From Elephas maximus indicus (taxonomy: Eukaryota > Chordata > Mammalia > Proboscidea > Elephantidae): a stretch of 64,000 bases of DNA. Location: contig NC_064831.1 of the NCBI RefSeq assembly GCF_024166365.1, positions 32,866,768 to 32,930,767 of the forward strand. Direction: 5' to 3'. A program made the translations under genes and the position numbers. This document shows positions 38,211 through 50,242 of the stretch, piece by piece. How positions within the stretch are numbered: the stretch's first letter is position 1; each line of letters begins with the position of its first letter. A model generated the notes under the pieces. That model saw only the letters and a program-made list of their open reading frames with translations. It did not search any database and was not told the DNA's origin.

Positions 38211-41200
38211 TTGGTTCTTTGAAAGGATCAACAGAATCAACAAAGCTCTGGCCAAACTGATGAAAGAAAAGCAGGAGGAAAAGCAAATAACCCAAATAAG
38301 AAATGAGATGGGTGACATTACAACACAACCAACTGAAATAAAAAGGATCAAAACAGAATACTATGAAAGACTGTACTCCAGCAAATTTGAAAGCCTAGAG
38401 GAAATGGGCGGATTTCTACACACACACTACTTATCTAAATCAAAACAAACTGAGGTAGAAAAATTGAACAGATCCATAACAAAAGATGAGACAGAAGAGG
38501 TTAAAAAAAAAAAAAAAGAAATTTAACAACAACAACAAAAAAGCCCTGGCTTGGCCAGCTTCACTAGAGAATTCTACCAAACATTCAGAGAAGAACTCAC
38601 ACTAGTACTACTTAGACTACTTCAGAGCATAGAAAAGGAAGGAATTTTCATGAATTCATCCTTTGAAGCCAGCATGACCCTGATACCAAAGCCAAACAAG
38701 CACACCACAAAAAAAGAAAATTACAGGTGAATATCCCTCCCCAATATAGATGCAAAAATTCTCAACAACATTCTAGCCAATAGAATTCCACAGCATATCA
38801 AAAGAATAATACCTCATGACCAAGTGGGATTCATACCAGGTATGCAAGAATGGTTCAACATTAGAAAATCAATGTAATCCACCACATAAATAAAACAAAA
38901 GAAAAGAATCACATGGTCATCTCAATTAACACAGAAAAGGCATTTAATAAAGTCCAACACTTATGACTGATAAAAACTCTCAGCAAAACAGAAATAGAAG
39001 TTTCCTGAACATAAAGGGCGTCGATAGAAAACCAACAGCCAACATTATTCTCAGTGGAGAGCTACTGAAAACATTTCCCCTGAGAACTGGAACCTGACAA
39101 AGATGCCCTTTATCACCACTCTTATTCAACATTGTACTGGGAGTCCTAGCTACAGCAATAAGGCAAGAAAAGAAGATACAGGGCATTCGTATTCATGAGG
39201 AAGAAATAAACTATCGTCATTCATAGGTGATATGATCCTATACATAGAAAACCTCAAAGATTGCACAGGAAAGCTACTGGAACTAGTAGAAGGATTCGGC
39301 AAAGTAGCAGTGTATGAGATCAACATACAAAAATCAGCTGAATTCCTATATGCCAACAAAAAGAACTTTAAAAAGGAAATCAGGAAAACAATACCGTTTA
39401 TTATAGCCCCTAAACTGGTAAATACTTAAGAATAAATCTAACCAGGAACATAAAAGACCTATACAAGGAAAGCTACAAAAAGCTGTTGCAAGACAACTAT
39501 GTAAATGGAAAAACATACCATGCTCGTGGATAGGAAGACTCAACATTGTGAAAATGTCAATCCTACCCAAAGCAATCTACAGGTGTAATGCAATCCCAAT
39601 CCAAATACCAATAGCATTCTTTAATTAGGTGGAAAAACTAATTACCAGCTTTATATGGAAAGGGAAGAGGTCCCAGATAAGCAAAGCATTATTGAAGAAG
39701 AACAAAGTAGGAGGACTCACACTACCTGATCTCAGAACCTACCATACAGCCACAGTAGTCAAAATAGCCTGGTTCTTGTACAATGGCAGATACATATACC
39801 AATGGAACAGGATTGAGAACCCAGATGTAAATCCATCCACCTATGGATGGTTGATCTTCAACAAAGGACCAAAGTCCATTAAATGGGGAAGAGACAGTCA
39901 GCAAATAGTGCTGGCAAAGCTGAATGTCTATCTGTGGAAAAATGAAACAGGACCCATGTCTTATACCATACACAAAAACTAACTCAAAATAGACCACAGA
40001 CTTAAATATAAAACCTAAAAATATAAAGATCGTGGAGGAAAAAACAGGAACAACGCTAGGGGCCCTAACGTATAGCATAAATAGAAGACCAAACATAACT
40101 AAAAATGCACAAACAGCAGAAGATGAACTAGGTAGATGGTACCTCCTAAAAATTAAGCACTTATGCTCATCAAAAGACTTCTCCAAAAGAGTAAAAAGAA
40201 AACTTAGAGACTGGCAAAAAAAAAAAAAAAAAAAAAATTGGCTACGAAGTATCCAGCAAGGGTCCAATCTCTAAAATTCATAGAAAAATTCAACACCTCA
40301 ACAACAAAAAGACGAATAATCCAATTAAAAAATGGGCAAAGGATATGAAGACACTTGACTGAAGAAGATGTCTAGGCAGCTAACAAACACATGAAAAACT
40401 GCTTGCGATCATTAGCCACTGGAAAGATGCAAATCAAAACTACAAGATACCACTTCACCCCAATAATAATGGCACTAATAATAATAATTTTTAAAAAATC
40501 ACAAATGTTGGTCAGGTTGTGGGATGGTAGGAACTCTTCTACACTGCTGGTGAGAATGTAAAATGGTACAACCACTATGGAAAACAGTACGATGCTTCTT
40601 TAAAAAGCTAGAAATAGAAATACCTGATCCACCAATCCCACTCCTAGCTATATACCCTAAAGAAATAAATAAGAGCTGTCACATGAATAGACAGGCACAC
40701 CCACGTTCACTTCAGCATTATTCACAATAGCAAAAAGATCAAAACTACCTAAGTGACCATCAACAGATGAATGGATAAACTGTGGTACATACACACAATG
40801 AAATACTATGCAATGATAAAGAATAACAACAAATCCATGAAACCTTCTCATAGCATGGATGACTTTGAAGGACATTATTCTGAGTTAAATAAGTCAGTCA
40901 CAAAGGGACAAGTAGTGTCTGAGACCATTATTATTTAAAAAAATGAGAAAAGGTTTACACACACACAAAAGAACTTTCTCTGATGGTGACCAGGGATGGG
41001 AGGGGGAGGGAGGGAAAATTACTAACTAGACAGAAGACATGCGTTAATATTCGTGAAGGGAAAAGCAATACACAATAAGGAGGAAGTCAGCACAACATGA
41101 CCAAGGCAAAGGAAGACACGGAGAGGAATTCAAGAATAAAGGGCAACTACGGTAATTACTTTAATATAGACAAACCTGCAACAATAGTATTAACAAACAA

Positions 41201-41665
41201 TTATCCGTGAATGGATACATAAGTAGATAGGTATGCTAAAGAAGCATGTGAAGGTGTGAGGGAGCACACCCACCCACAGATATAGGTTTGATTGTGGATG
41301 TTTCTACATAAGCAATTATAGGTGTTGCATGTATATTAATATAGACGATAGAGAACACAAGGGGCACATGGAAACTGCTTAGAAAGAACCAAACACCTTG
41401 CAGACACATAAACAATAACAGCCAAGAGGAATGTGTTCCATGAGATCAAAAGGATAACCTTTGCCCAAAAACAAAGAAGAGAAGGCAGGAAGGGGTAGAA
41501 AATCTAGACAAAAGGAAACAGGGAATCAAGTGCGGAAATGGGGAGAGTGTTGACACATTGTGGGGAATGCAACTAACGTCATGGAACACTTATGTATAAA
41601 CTATCTAATGGGAAACTAATTTGCTCTGTAAACTTTCACCTAAAGCACAATAAAAATTAAAAAAT
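38211..41665 (+). mobile_element. L1 (copy B2), 5'-truncated
   Basis: Starts inside ORF2 at 'tttggttctttgaaaggatc', a point already passed in copy B1 at about 37725, so ORF2 sequence is present twice. It runs through the reverse transcriptase, the C-terminal part and a full 3' UTR to 'cacctaaagcacaataaaaatt'. Frames are broken throughout (for example near 38525, 38730, 38880 and 39430). Confidence 0.85.
40993..41014 (+). other. G-rich tract in L1 3' UTR
   Basis: Five runs of three or more G within 22 bases (gggatgggagggggagggaggg). It could form a G-quadruplex on the sense strand. Equivalent tracts lie at 13343 and 56319. Confidence 0.75.
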
Positions 41666-42169
41666 AAAATAGGTCACACACAATGTGAAAATAACATCGA
41701 CAGGCCAAGAAATGCCCAGGGCTACCAAAAGCTGGACAAGACAAGGAAGGATCTTCCCCTAGAGCAGACAGAGAGAGAGGATAGCTCCGCTCACACCCTG
41801 AATTTGGACTTCTACCCCCCACAAGTCTGAGACAATAAAATATGCTCTTCTTTAAGAAAAGAGATTAAAGAGTTTTGGTTTGGAGTTTAGAGTATTAATA
41901 ATGTCGTTTATTTAGCTGATAGTTAGAAATCTTGTGATATACCTACTTGATAGACTATTATGCAGCCATTATAAATTATGAATATGAATATTATTTAGAT
42001 GCATAGAAAATTTTGTGATAAAGTGGTCAATGCAGAATACAGAACTTTATGTATACGCTGATTATACATAAAGGGTGAATGCAGAAAGAAAAAAAAAAGA
42101 CTGGAAAAACTATATGAAACATAAGAAACGGGAACGGTGTAAAACCTTCCGTTTTTTGATGAGCCCATC
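41666..42169. other. LTR fragment and AT-rich sequence
   Basis: About 41690-41865 contains a partial MaLR-like LTR 3' portion ('gaaggatcttcccctagagc', 'aatttggacttctaccccc', 'gagacaataaaatatgc'). The rest is AT-rich and unassigned. Confidence 0.5.
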
Positions 42170-42676
42170 TGTCTTACTCATCTAGTGCTGCCATAACAGA
42201 AATACCACAAGTGGATGGCTTTAACAAAGAGAAATGTATTTCCTCACCGTCTAGTAGTTTACAAGTCCAAATTCAGGGCGTCAGCTCCAGTGAAAGGCTT
42301 TCTCTCTCTGTGGGCTCTGGATGAAGGCTTTCCCTGGTTGAGGAACTTCTCAGGCACAAGGACCCTGTGTCCAAAGGACTCGCTCTGCTCCTGGTGCTGT
42401 TTTCTTGGTATGAGGTTCCCAACTCTCTGCTTTCTCCCCTTTCCTTTTATCTCTTGAGAGATAAAATGTGGTGCAGGCCACACCCCAGGGAAACTCCCTT
42501 TATCTTGGGTCAGGAAGGTGAGCTGAGTAAGAAAAAAAGTGGTGTTAAATTCCGCCCTAACCTTCTTAACATAAAATTACAATCACAAAATGGAGGACAA
42601 CCACACAATACTGGGAATCATGGCCTAACCAAGTTGATACATGCATTTTTGGGGGGACATAATTTAATCCATGGCA
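42170..42676 (-). mobile_element. Solo MaLR-like LTR with perfect 5-bp duplication
   Basis: Plus-strand ends are tgtcttactcatctag and ttaatccatggca, that is TG...CA. The flanks are ccatc at 42165-42169 and 42677-42681. This is a clean solo LTR left by recombination of a provirus. Confidence 0.92.
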
Positions 42677-42724
42677 CCATCCATTCCAGACTCAGAAGAA
42701 ATCAACATAGTTGTGCTAGAGTGG

Positions 42725-43139
42725 CGTCTTAGTTATCTGGTGCTGCTGTAACAGAAATACCACAAATGGGTAGTTTTAACAGACAAATTTTTTTCCTTAA
42801 GTTTAGGAGCTAGAAGTCCAAATTCAGGGCATTGGTTGCAGAGAAAGGCTTTTGCTCTCTGTTGGGCCCTGGAGAAGGTCCTTGTCTCTTTTCAGCTTCT
42901 GTTTCCTGGTTCCTTGGAGATCCCGTGTGTCATGGATGGCATTCCCCCATCCCTGCTTGCTTGCTTGCTCTATCTGCTCTTTTTATATCTCAAAAGAGTT
43001 TGACTCATGACACATCCTACACTAATACTGCCTCATTGACATAAGAAGAAAACCCATTCCCAAATGAGATTATAACCACAGGTATGGGGGTTAGTATTTA
43101 CAACACATATTTTGCGGGGACACAGTTCAATCCATAACA
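42725..43139 (-). mobile_element. Second solo MaLR-like LTR
   Basis: Same family and orientation as the neighbour 48 bases away, but from a shorter, different subfamily. Ends are cgtcttagttatc (TG mutated to CG) and tcaatccataaca. The flanks agtgg/ggtgg agree at four of five bases. Confidence 0.85.
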
Positions 43140-43350
43140 GGTGGTATTATTTTTTCCTTCTGCTCTTGTGAAATTTTCTAGGATATTAAGTATTTCATCT
43201 GTAATTTAAAAATAAATGTAAAAATAGCTTTTATAGTGGTGATGGTTGCACAATTCTGTGAATATACTAAAAACCACTGAATTGTACACTTTAAAAGGGT
43301 GATTTTATGGTATGTGAGTTATGTCTCAAAACTGTTATTAAGAAAATTAA
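43140..43350 (+). mobile_element. Old L1 3' terminus
   Basis: 43240-43345 carries the widespread placental L1M 3' end: 'gatggttgcacaattctgtgaatat', 'actgaattgtacactttaaa', 'tatggtatgtgagttatgtc'. Confidence 0.75.
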
Positions 43351-44227
43351 AAACATAACTTACTAAACTAAGTATTATTTGTGAAATATCCCAGTGTTTG
43401 ATTGCATTTTTAAGTTGCCAGCACTACACTCTTAAAAATCAAACAGTATATTCTCTGGTTGAATCTTTTGTCCTTCTAGCTCTCTCTCCTTTGCTACCAG
43501 CACACCTATCCTCCACCTATGGAGACATTCATTCCCTTAAGTGTTTCATTTTCTCCCTGTCGATTAGCACCTCCTGATTGCATTCCTTTCCTACCCAGCC
43601 TGAAGCCCATGGTTATTCATATGAATAGCATAATTTCTCACCAAAACTCTGTACTTCCTTGCAGCCATATCCTTCTCTGAGCCTGCCCAGGAAAACGCTA
43701 AGCCTAGTTCATTACCTGATCTACCTTCTCAGGTACAATTGTCCCCCAATTTTTTCACCCCTCCCTGTATCCACACCCTCGTGTAGTTCTCTCTTACACT
43801 GGCACTGGGCTTGACCATGCAACTTGCTATGGCCAAGGGACATTAGCAGCTACGACTAAAGCAAAAGCCTTAAAAAATGCGGGCATATCTGGGGCTTACC
43901 TTCTCTTTCTGTTCTTTAGAATCCTGAGCCCACCAAGTGAATAAGCCAGAGATAGCCTGCTGGAGAATGAAAGATCATCTGAAGCAGAAATAAGGAGTCC
44001 CAACTGAGGCCTCGCCACACCAACCAGGCTACCAACCTCCAGACATTTGAGTAAGGCCATCCTCTCTAGACCACTCAGCCCAACTGACCTGGCCCACTTT
44101 AGAAGACCCACAAAGTCACGAGATGAGAAATACTGGTTTTTTTAAGTCAGTAAGTGTTGGGGTGGTTTGTTTTGCAGCAAAAACTAACTGATGTACTTTC
44201 TTTACTGTTACATTAGAGTTGTAATTG
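43351..44227. repeat. Unique sequence then an old MLT-like LTR
   Basis: 43351-43730 shows nothing recognisable. 43735-44200 has the features of an old MLT1-type LTR: 'gggcttgaccatgcaacttgc', 'agcccaactgacctggcc', 'agtcagtaagtgttggggtgg', 'gcagcaaaaactaactgat'. Both minus-strand open frames here are accidental. Confidence 0.45.
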
Positions 44228-44562
44228 TTGTTAGCTGACATTGATTCAGCCCCTGACTCATGGTGACCCCACACACAAGGGAACAAGACTTTGCCAGATC
44301 TTGCACCATTCCCATGATCAGTTGTGGATTGGACCTTTGTGATCCATAGGGTTTTCATTGGCTGGTTTTCTGAAGTCAATTGCCAGGGCTTTCTTCCTAA
44401 TCAATCTTAGTCTAGAAGCTCCCCTGAAATCTGTTCAGCATCATAGCAACATGCAAGACCCCACTGACAGACAGGTGGTTGCTGAGCAGGTGATGTATTG
44501 GCTAGGAGTTGAAGCTGGGTCTCCAACATAGAAGTCAAGAATTCTATCACCGTAGCCTTGTG
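44228..44562 (-). mobile_element. Long tRNA-headed SINE, second copy
   Basis: Aligns along its whole length with 14527-14872 ('atccatagggttttcattggc', 'ccactgacagacaggtgg', 'agctgggtctccaacatagaag'). The tail side 'gttgttagctgacattgattcag...gactcatggtgacccc' matches the RTE end. Confidence 0.75.
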
Positions 44563-45350
44563 TAATTAGAGAAAACTTCACAACATTTCAGACTGAATTG
44601 GGTCCTTAGGTCCTCTGTCAATCTTTTCTCTTGTTAGCTCCCTTTCCCATGCCTCTCAATGGCTGACTTTTCCAGTTCTTCATCATGCTTCTCCAGTCCC
44701 AACTCAGTCCTACCCCCTGTTATTTTTAGAAAATGACCTTGTGGGCTTTGGATGTTTTTCTATGGCAGATGGGAAGCCATTGGAGGGTTTTGAGCAGAGG
44801 GGTGACACTCTGGCTGCTTTGGAGGATACATTGTAATGGGGCAAGAATGAAAGAAAGGAAGGAGTTAGAAGAGATGGCGGGCTTGGCCTTGGAAGGTAAA
44901 AATGGAAATGCAGAGGATGGAGAGGGGTGGAAACAGGGCATTGAATGGTAGAGGGGTAGGGCGGGAACTATTAACAGAGACTGAGAAGCAAATCACTATG
45001 AGTCGGAATCGACTCAACAGCAATCGGTTTGTTTTGGGTTTTAAGAAGCAAATGGCATTCTCTGAAGTTGAATAAAAGGTTGAAAACGTTGGTTATATTT
45101 TGAAGGCAGGGACCAACAGAATTTGCCGATGGTTTGGTTGTAGAGATAAAAAGAGGAGTAAAGGATAATCACGTTGTATTATAAGGATTTTATTTTATGG
45201 AGCTTACTTACCACATCCTCTTCTGGTCCAAGGGTAGAGACTTTGTTATAAATATTTTTGTCCTAGATTTGAATGAATGAATGAAGACTCAATGAATCAA
45301 TAGATGAGTCCTGATTAATACTTTTACTTCATAGCAAATTACCCATTTCA
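44563..45350. repeat. Ancient repeat with a SINE tail fragment
   Basis: 44715-44945 and 45060-45150 look like one ancient interspersed repeat ('gggaagccattggagggttttgagcagaggggtgac', 'ttatattttgaaggcagggacc'). At 44993-45044 an AfroSINE 3' tail ('cactatgagtcggaatcgact') interrupts it. The open frames at 44726-44951 are within the repeat. Confidence 0.55.
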
Positions 45351-45950
45351 TTTTGGAATTTAGCTCTTCTCATTACTTTTCTATTTATAAAGCGAAAATA
45401 GCATACAATAATGTAAGTTGTCATTGTACATGTGTTCTAGATAGGATTATTAAAATGAACTCTATGTCAGTGCTTCTCAAAGCACAGTTATGGGTCAGCA
45501 AACTGTTTTGTTATCAGTTTGCAGTGAGGTCAGGCGCTTTTGTCAGAATGAAATCAACTATGCCTCTATACACGCTGTCTCACTTTTTTCATAGCAAACT
45601 GTCATTTTTCATAGCAACACTTTATTAAAGAAGTAGTGTATTGATTCACATTCTGGCTCAGCCTCCTTATCTGGTTGCTGACGGGCACTTTTTGTTGTAC
45701 CTACTCTAAGTTTGTCCAAAAAATCAGCTGGGTTCTCTGGGCACTGCAGAATATCTTACTGAACACGCCAAACACATTTAAGGGCTAACAAATTTCTAAA
45801 AGCCCTGAGATAATCTTCAGAGCCTTTTTAAATTTTAAGAGTTATACCACCTTTACAACTTTAGGATGGGAGATGTATTTGAAATGAGAAAATAAAACCT
45901 GTGAAGATTTTTCAAAAACATTTAGAGGCAGCAATGTGTAACAACAACAA
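45351..45950. other. No gene seen
   Basis: AT-rich sequence; the 91-codon plus frame at 45353-45628 shows no recognised domain. Nothing else identified. Confidence 0.4.
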
Positions 45951-45954
45951 AAGC

Positions 45955-46170
45955 AGTAGTGGAAAGAGCATGGGTTTTGAAATCAGACCTCGATTCCAAC
46001 TGTGTGACTGACACCGAGTGTGACTTTGGTCAAATTATATTGTCTTCATTTTCTCACCAGTAAATAGGAAGGATACCTACCTCCTATGGCTATTTTAAGG
46101 ACTAAATGAGATAAGATGTTAGAAGCCTAGCGCAAGGCTCAGTATGTAGTAAGCACTTGGTAACTATTAA
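45955..46170 (+). mobile_element. MIR SINE
   Basis: 'tggaaagagcatgggttttgaaatcagacc', 'ttggtcaaattatattgtcttcattttc', 'ctatggctattttaaggac' and 'gtaagcacttggtaactatt' follow the MIR order. Confidence 0.85.
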
Positions 46171-46692
46171 CTCCCCCCAAAATAAATATCAAACTTATTA
46201 TCTAGCCATCTTTTAGCTGCCCATTCACGTTCATGTCGAACCCGTTCCTATCCTTAACCTTGTGAAATTTCAGATATTTGTCTTATTGGAATCATTGCTC
46301 CTGCCTACTCCAGCCTGTGTGATTTGTTGTTATCGTCATCTTCTTCAAGATGAAGAAGAATCTTGAAATTGTTCCGGGAAGCAAAGCAAAATAATTGCGA
46401 AATAAAGCTGCTGTTAAATCTGCAGATGGCAACGTTAGTGCCATTTCAAACGTGCAGTGGTAAATCATACTCGTTTCCTTGTTACCATGGATGTCACCAA
46501 GACCAGGGAGGAGATGCCTACTTCTCTTTGCTACCCAGACAACCATTCTTTTGCTGTTTTGAGGTGGGAATTGAAACCACTTCCCTAACGCTGTAAGAGT
46601 AAACATAGAACTTTCCTTCTGGTCAGCAATGGTTCACAAAGTTAAAATTTAGGACTAGAATCTAGTATTTGGTATCCGTTAGATCTAGGTTA
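46171..46692. other. No gene seen
   Basis: Opposed open frames at 46292-46606 (minus) and 46363-46596 (plus) carry no domain I recognise. Confidence 0.4.
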
Positions 46693-46905
46693 AGGAGTCC
46701 TGGTGCTACAATGGTTAAACACTTGGCTGGTAACTAAAAGGTTGGCGGTTCAAATCCACCAGTGGCTTTGTGGGAGAAAAGACGTGGGGATCTGTTCCTG
46801 TAAAGATTTACAGCCTAGGAAAACCTATGGGGCTGTTTTCTGTCCTATAGGGGTGCTATGAGTCAGAATGGACTTTACAGCACACAACAGCAACAACAAC
46901 AACAG
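46693..46905 (+). mobile_element. AfroSINE variant, complete
   Basis: Head 'ggagtcctggtgctacaatggttaa', B box 'ggttcaaatcc' (46747-46757), variant body, then 'gctatgagtcagaatggact' and a CAACAA-repeat end. It is the best reference copy here for the longer variant seen at 15411 and 25739. Confidence 0.9.
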
Positions 46906-47192
46906 GTCTAGTTTCAATCCCACCTCATCACATAGTGGTTTCACTTCACAAAATTTTTTAATATTTCTGAACTTGTTTCCTCCTTACTACATTAGTTAGG
47001 GTAGAAGTTCAGTTCAAAGCCACCATGTTGTACAACTCCAGGGGGTACCACTCACATAGCTTACACAGGGAGCTGTGCAATATTACAACCTTGCTTCAGA
47101 AGCTGTAACAAAGACTTCAAAAATAGTGGCATACACAAGACAGAAGATATTTCTCACTTATTTGATAGTTCAAGTGCAAGTAGTCCAGGGCT
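46906..47192. other. No gene seen
   Basis: About 47085-47180 may be a decayed LTR end ('atttctcacttatttgatagttcaag'). I cannot assign it with confidence. Confidence 0.3.
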
Positions 47193-47696
47193 GCGGCTTG
47201 ATGTTGTTGCTGACGTTAGGTAACGTCGAGTCAGTTCTGACTCATAGCGACCCTATGCACAACAGAACGAAACACTGTCCAGTCCTGTGCCATCCTCACA
47301 AATTGTTGCCATGCTTGAGCCCATTGTTTCAGCCACTGTGTCAATCCATCTCATTGAGGGTCTTCCTCTTTTTCGCTGATCCTCTACTTTACTAAGCATG
47401 CTGTCCTTCTGCAGGGACTAATCCCTCCTGACAACATGTCCAAAGCATGTGAGACGCAGTCTCGCCATCCTTGCTTCCAAGGAGTGTTCTGGTTGTACCT
47501 CTTCCAAGACAAATTTGTTCATTGTTTGGCAGTTCCTGGTATAGTCGATATCTTCACCAATAGCGTAATTTAAAGGTGTCAGTTCTTCTTCAGTCTTCCT
47601 TACTCATTGTCCAGTTATCTCATGCAGATGAGGCAATTGAAAACACCATGGCTCAGGCCTGGCACACTTTAGTCCTCAAGGTGACAGCTTTGGTTT

Positions 47697-48720
47697 TTAA
47701 CCGTTTAAAGCATCTACTGCAGCCGATTTGTCCAATGCAATGTGTCTTTTGATTTCTTGATGGCTGCTTCCATGGATGTTGATTGTGGATCCAAGTAAAA
47801 TGAAATCCTTGACAACCTCAAGCCTTTCTCTGTTTATCACGATGTTGCTCATTGGTCCAGTTGAGAGGATTTTTGCTTTCTTTATGTTGAGATGTAACCC
47901 ATACTGAAGGTTGTCATCTTTGATCCTCATTGATAAGTGCTCCAAGTCTCTTCACTTTCAGCAAGCAAGGTTGTGTCATCTGCATAACGCAGGTTGTTAA
48001 TGAGCCTTCCCCCAATCCTGATGCCCCATTCTTCTTCATATAGTCCAACTTCTCAGATTATTTGCCTAGCATACAGATTGAATAGGTGTGGTGAAAAGAT
48101 ACAGCCCTCACGCACACTTTTCCTGACTTTAAACCAGCCAGTATCCCCTTGTTCTGTTCAAATGCCTGCCTCTTGATCCATGTACAGATTCCTCATGAGC
48201 ACAATTAAGTGTTCTGGAATTCCCATTCAGTGCAATGTTATCCATAATTTGTTATGATCCACACAGTTGAATGCCTTTACATAGTCAATAAAACACAGGT
48301 AAACATCTTTCCAGTATTCTCTGCTTTTGGCCAGAATCCATCTGACATCGGCAATGATACCCCTAGTTTCACGTCCTCTTCTAAATCCAGCTTGAACTTC
48401 TGGCAGTTCCCGGTTGGTATACTGCTGCAGCTGCTTTTGAATAACCTTCAGCAAAATTTTCTTGCATGTGATATTAAAGATATCATTCGATAATTTCCGC
48501 ATTCAGTTGGATCAGCTTTCTTGGGAATAGGCATAAATATGAATCTCTTCCAGTCAGTTGGCCAGGTAGCTGTCTTCCAAATTTCTTGGCATAGATGAGT
48601 GAGCGCTTCCGGTGCTGCATCCATTTGTTGAAACATCTCAATTGGTATTCCGTCAATTCCTGGAGCCTTATTTTTTGCCAATTTCTTCAGTGTGTCTTGA
48701 ACTTCTTCCTTCAGTACCAT
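47697..48720 (-). pseudogene. RTE reverse-transcriptase relic
   Basis: Segments seen: 'LKKLAKNKAPGIDGIP' (near 48680), 'KADPTECGNYRMISL', 'ELPEVQAGFRRGRETRG', 'FIDYVKAFNCVDHNKLW', and the catalytic YADD (minus strand, about 47975-47986). It ends with 'LNIKKAKILSTG' and 'LGSTIN'. Catalytic residues persist although frameshifts occur near 48450 and 48220. Confidence 0.85.
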
Positions 48721-48936
48721 CAGTCCTGATTATATGTTACCTACTGAAATGGTGGAACATTGACAAATTCTTTTTGGTATAGTGACTCTGTGTATTTCTT
48801 CCATCTTCTTTTGATGTTTCTTTTTGATGATTTTCTTCAGTTCTTTCAGCTTGAGAAATGCTGAGCATGTTCTTCGCTTTTGGTTTTCTAACTCCAGCTC
48901 TTTGCACATGTCATCATAATGCTTTACTTTGTCTTT

Positions 48937-49475
48937 TCAAGCCACCCTTTGAAATCTTCCGTTCAGCTCTTTTACTTCATCATTTCTTCCTTTTGCTTTA
49001 GCTACTTTACATTCAAGAGCAAGTTTCAAAGTCTCTTCTGACATCCATTTAGGTCTTTTCTTTCTTTCCTGCTTTTTAAATGACCTCTCGCTTTCTTCAT
49101 GTATGATGTCTTTGATGTTATTCCACAACTCAACTGGTCTTTTGTCTTTAGTGTTCAAAGCATCAGATCTATTGAAATGGTCTCGAGATTCAGGTGGGAT
49201 ATACTCAAGGTTGTACTTTGGCTCTCGTGGGCTTGTTGTAATTTTCTTCAGTTTCAACTTGAACTTGCATATGAGTAACTGACGGTCTGATCGGCAGTCA
49301 GCCCTTGGCCTTGTTCTGAATGATGATATTGAGCTTTTCCATTGTCTCTTTCCACAGATGTAGTCAGTTTGATTCCTGTGTATTTCATCTGGCCAGATTC
49401 ATGTGTATAGTTGCCATTTATGTTGGTGAAAAAAGGTATTTGTAATGAAGAAGTTGCTGGTCTTGCAAAATTCAA
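48937..49475 (-). pseudogene. RTE endonuclease end and linker relic
   Basis: Two open stretches in different frames. 49475-49254 ('FTNINGNYTHESGQMKYTG', 'QYHHSEQGQGLTADQTVSY') corresponds to the end of the endonuclease. 49257-48937 is the basic linker. The first part of the endonuclease lies beyond 49480 and is heavily decayed. Confidence 0.6.
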
Positions 49476-49705
49476 TCATGCAGTCTTTGGCATGGTTTCT
49501 ATCACCAAGGCCATATTTTCCAACTACCAATCCTTCTCCTTTCTTTCCAACTTTCACATTCCAATCATTCTCCTTTCTTTCCAGCTTTCACATTCCAATC
49601 ACCAGTAATTATCAGTGTATCCTGATTGTATGTTCGATCAATTGCACACCACAGAAGTTGGTAAAAATCTTCTGCTACTCTGCCATTCATATTGTGTTGC
49701 GCTCA

Positions 49706-50225
49706 TCCATGTGATCCAATAAGAAAAATCAATATTTTACGTAGCAGGGAGAAGGAATAGCAAAGAGGAGAGCATATTCCTTTCCTTGCAAATTATCTCC
49801 CACAAGTTCCAAACATCCATTCTGCTCACATCATTTTGCCATACCTAGCTACAAGAGAAGCAAGAAATGTAGACCTTAACTGGACAGTCATGTGCCCACT
49901 ATAAATTCTACTACTTTTCAAAAAGAGAAGGATAGATGTTTAGGAACAATTAGTTTCTGTTTCCCTACTGTAACGTTTTTGTGAAAATTAAATTCATAGC
50001 AAAGTATTTAACATAAAGTAGATGCTCAAAAAATGTTTCCTTTCCTCTTTTCTCCTGCATCCCCTCAGCCTTTTACCAAAAAAGGAAGTTATTTACAATA
50101 GCCATTGATTAGTGATACATGTATGACAGTTTAATAGTTAAATATTTGATAGTTTTTTTTTCCTCTTTATAATCACAAAGTTCATCCCTTTATGAAAGCA
50201 CAGGGCTATAAAGAATGCATGAAAT
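49706..50225. other. No gene seen
   Basis: AT-rich sequence to the left of the L1 insertion site; nothing recognised. Confidence 0.4.
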
Positions 50226-50242
50226 AAAAAGCTTGGAAAAGG
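50226..50242. repeat. Left target-site duplication of L1 copy C
   Basis: aaaagcttggaaaagg is found here and again at 57251-57266, directly after the element's poly(A). Sixteen bases are identical. Confidence 0.93.

Larger units (their letters stand above)
47193..49705 (-). mobile_element. RTE-type LINE, about 2.5 kb, minus strand
   Basis: Read on the minus strand it encodes, in order, the endonuclease end (49475-49254), a lysine-rich linker (49257-48937), reverse transcriptase (48720-48227) and the C-terminal part (47945-47697). It ends with the short tail 'ggtcgctatgagtcagaactgactcgacg' near 47225. RTE elements are simple LINEs with one ORF and no long poly(A). The frames are broken, so this copy cannot move. 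It is the same family as 6027-6360. Confidence 0.9.
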
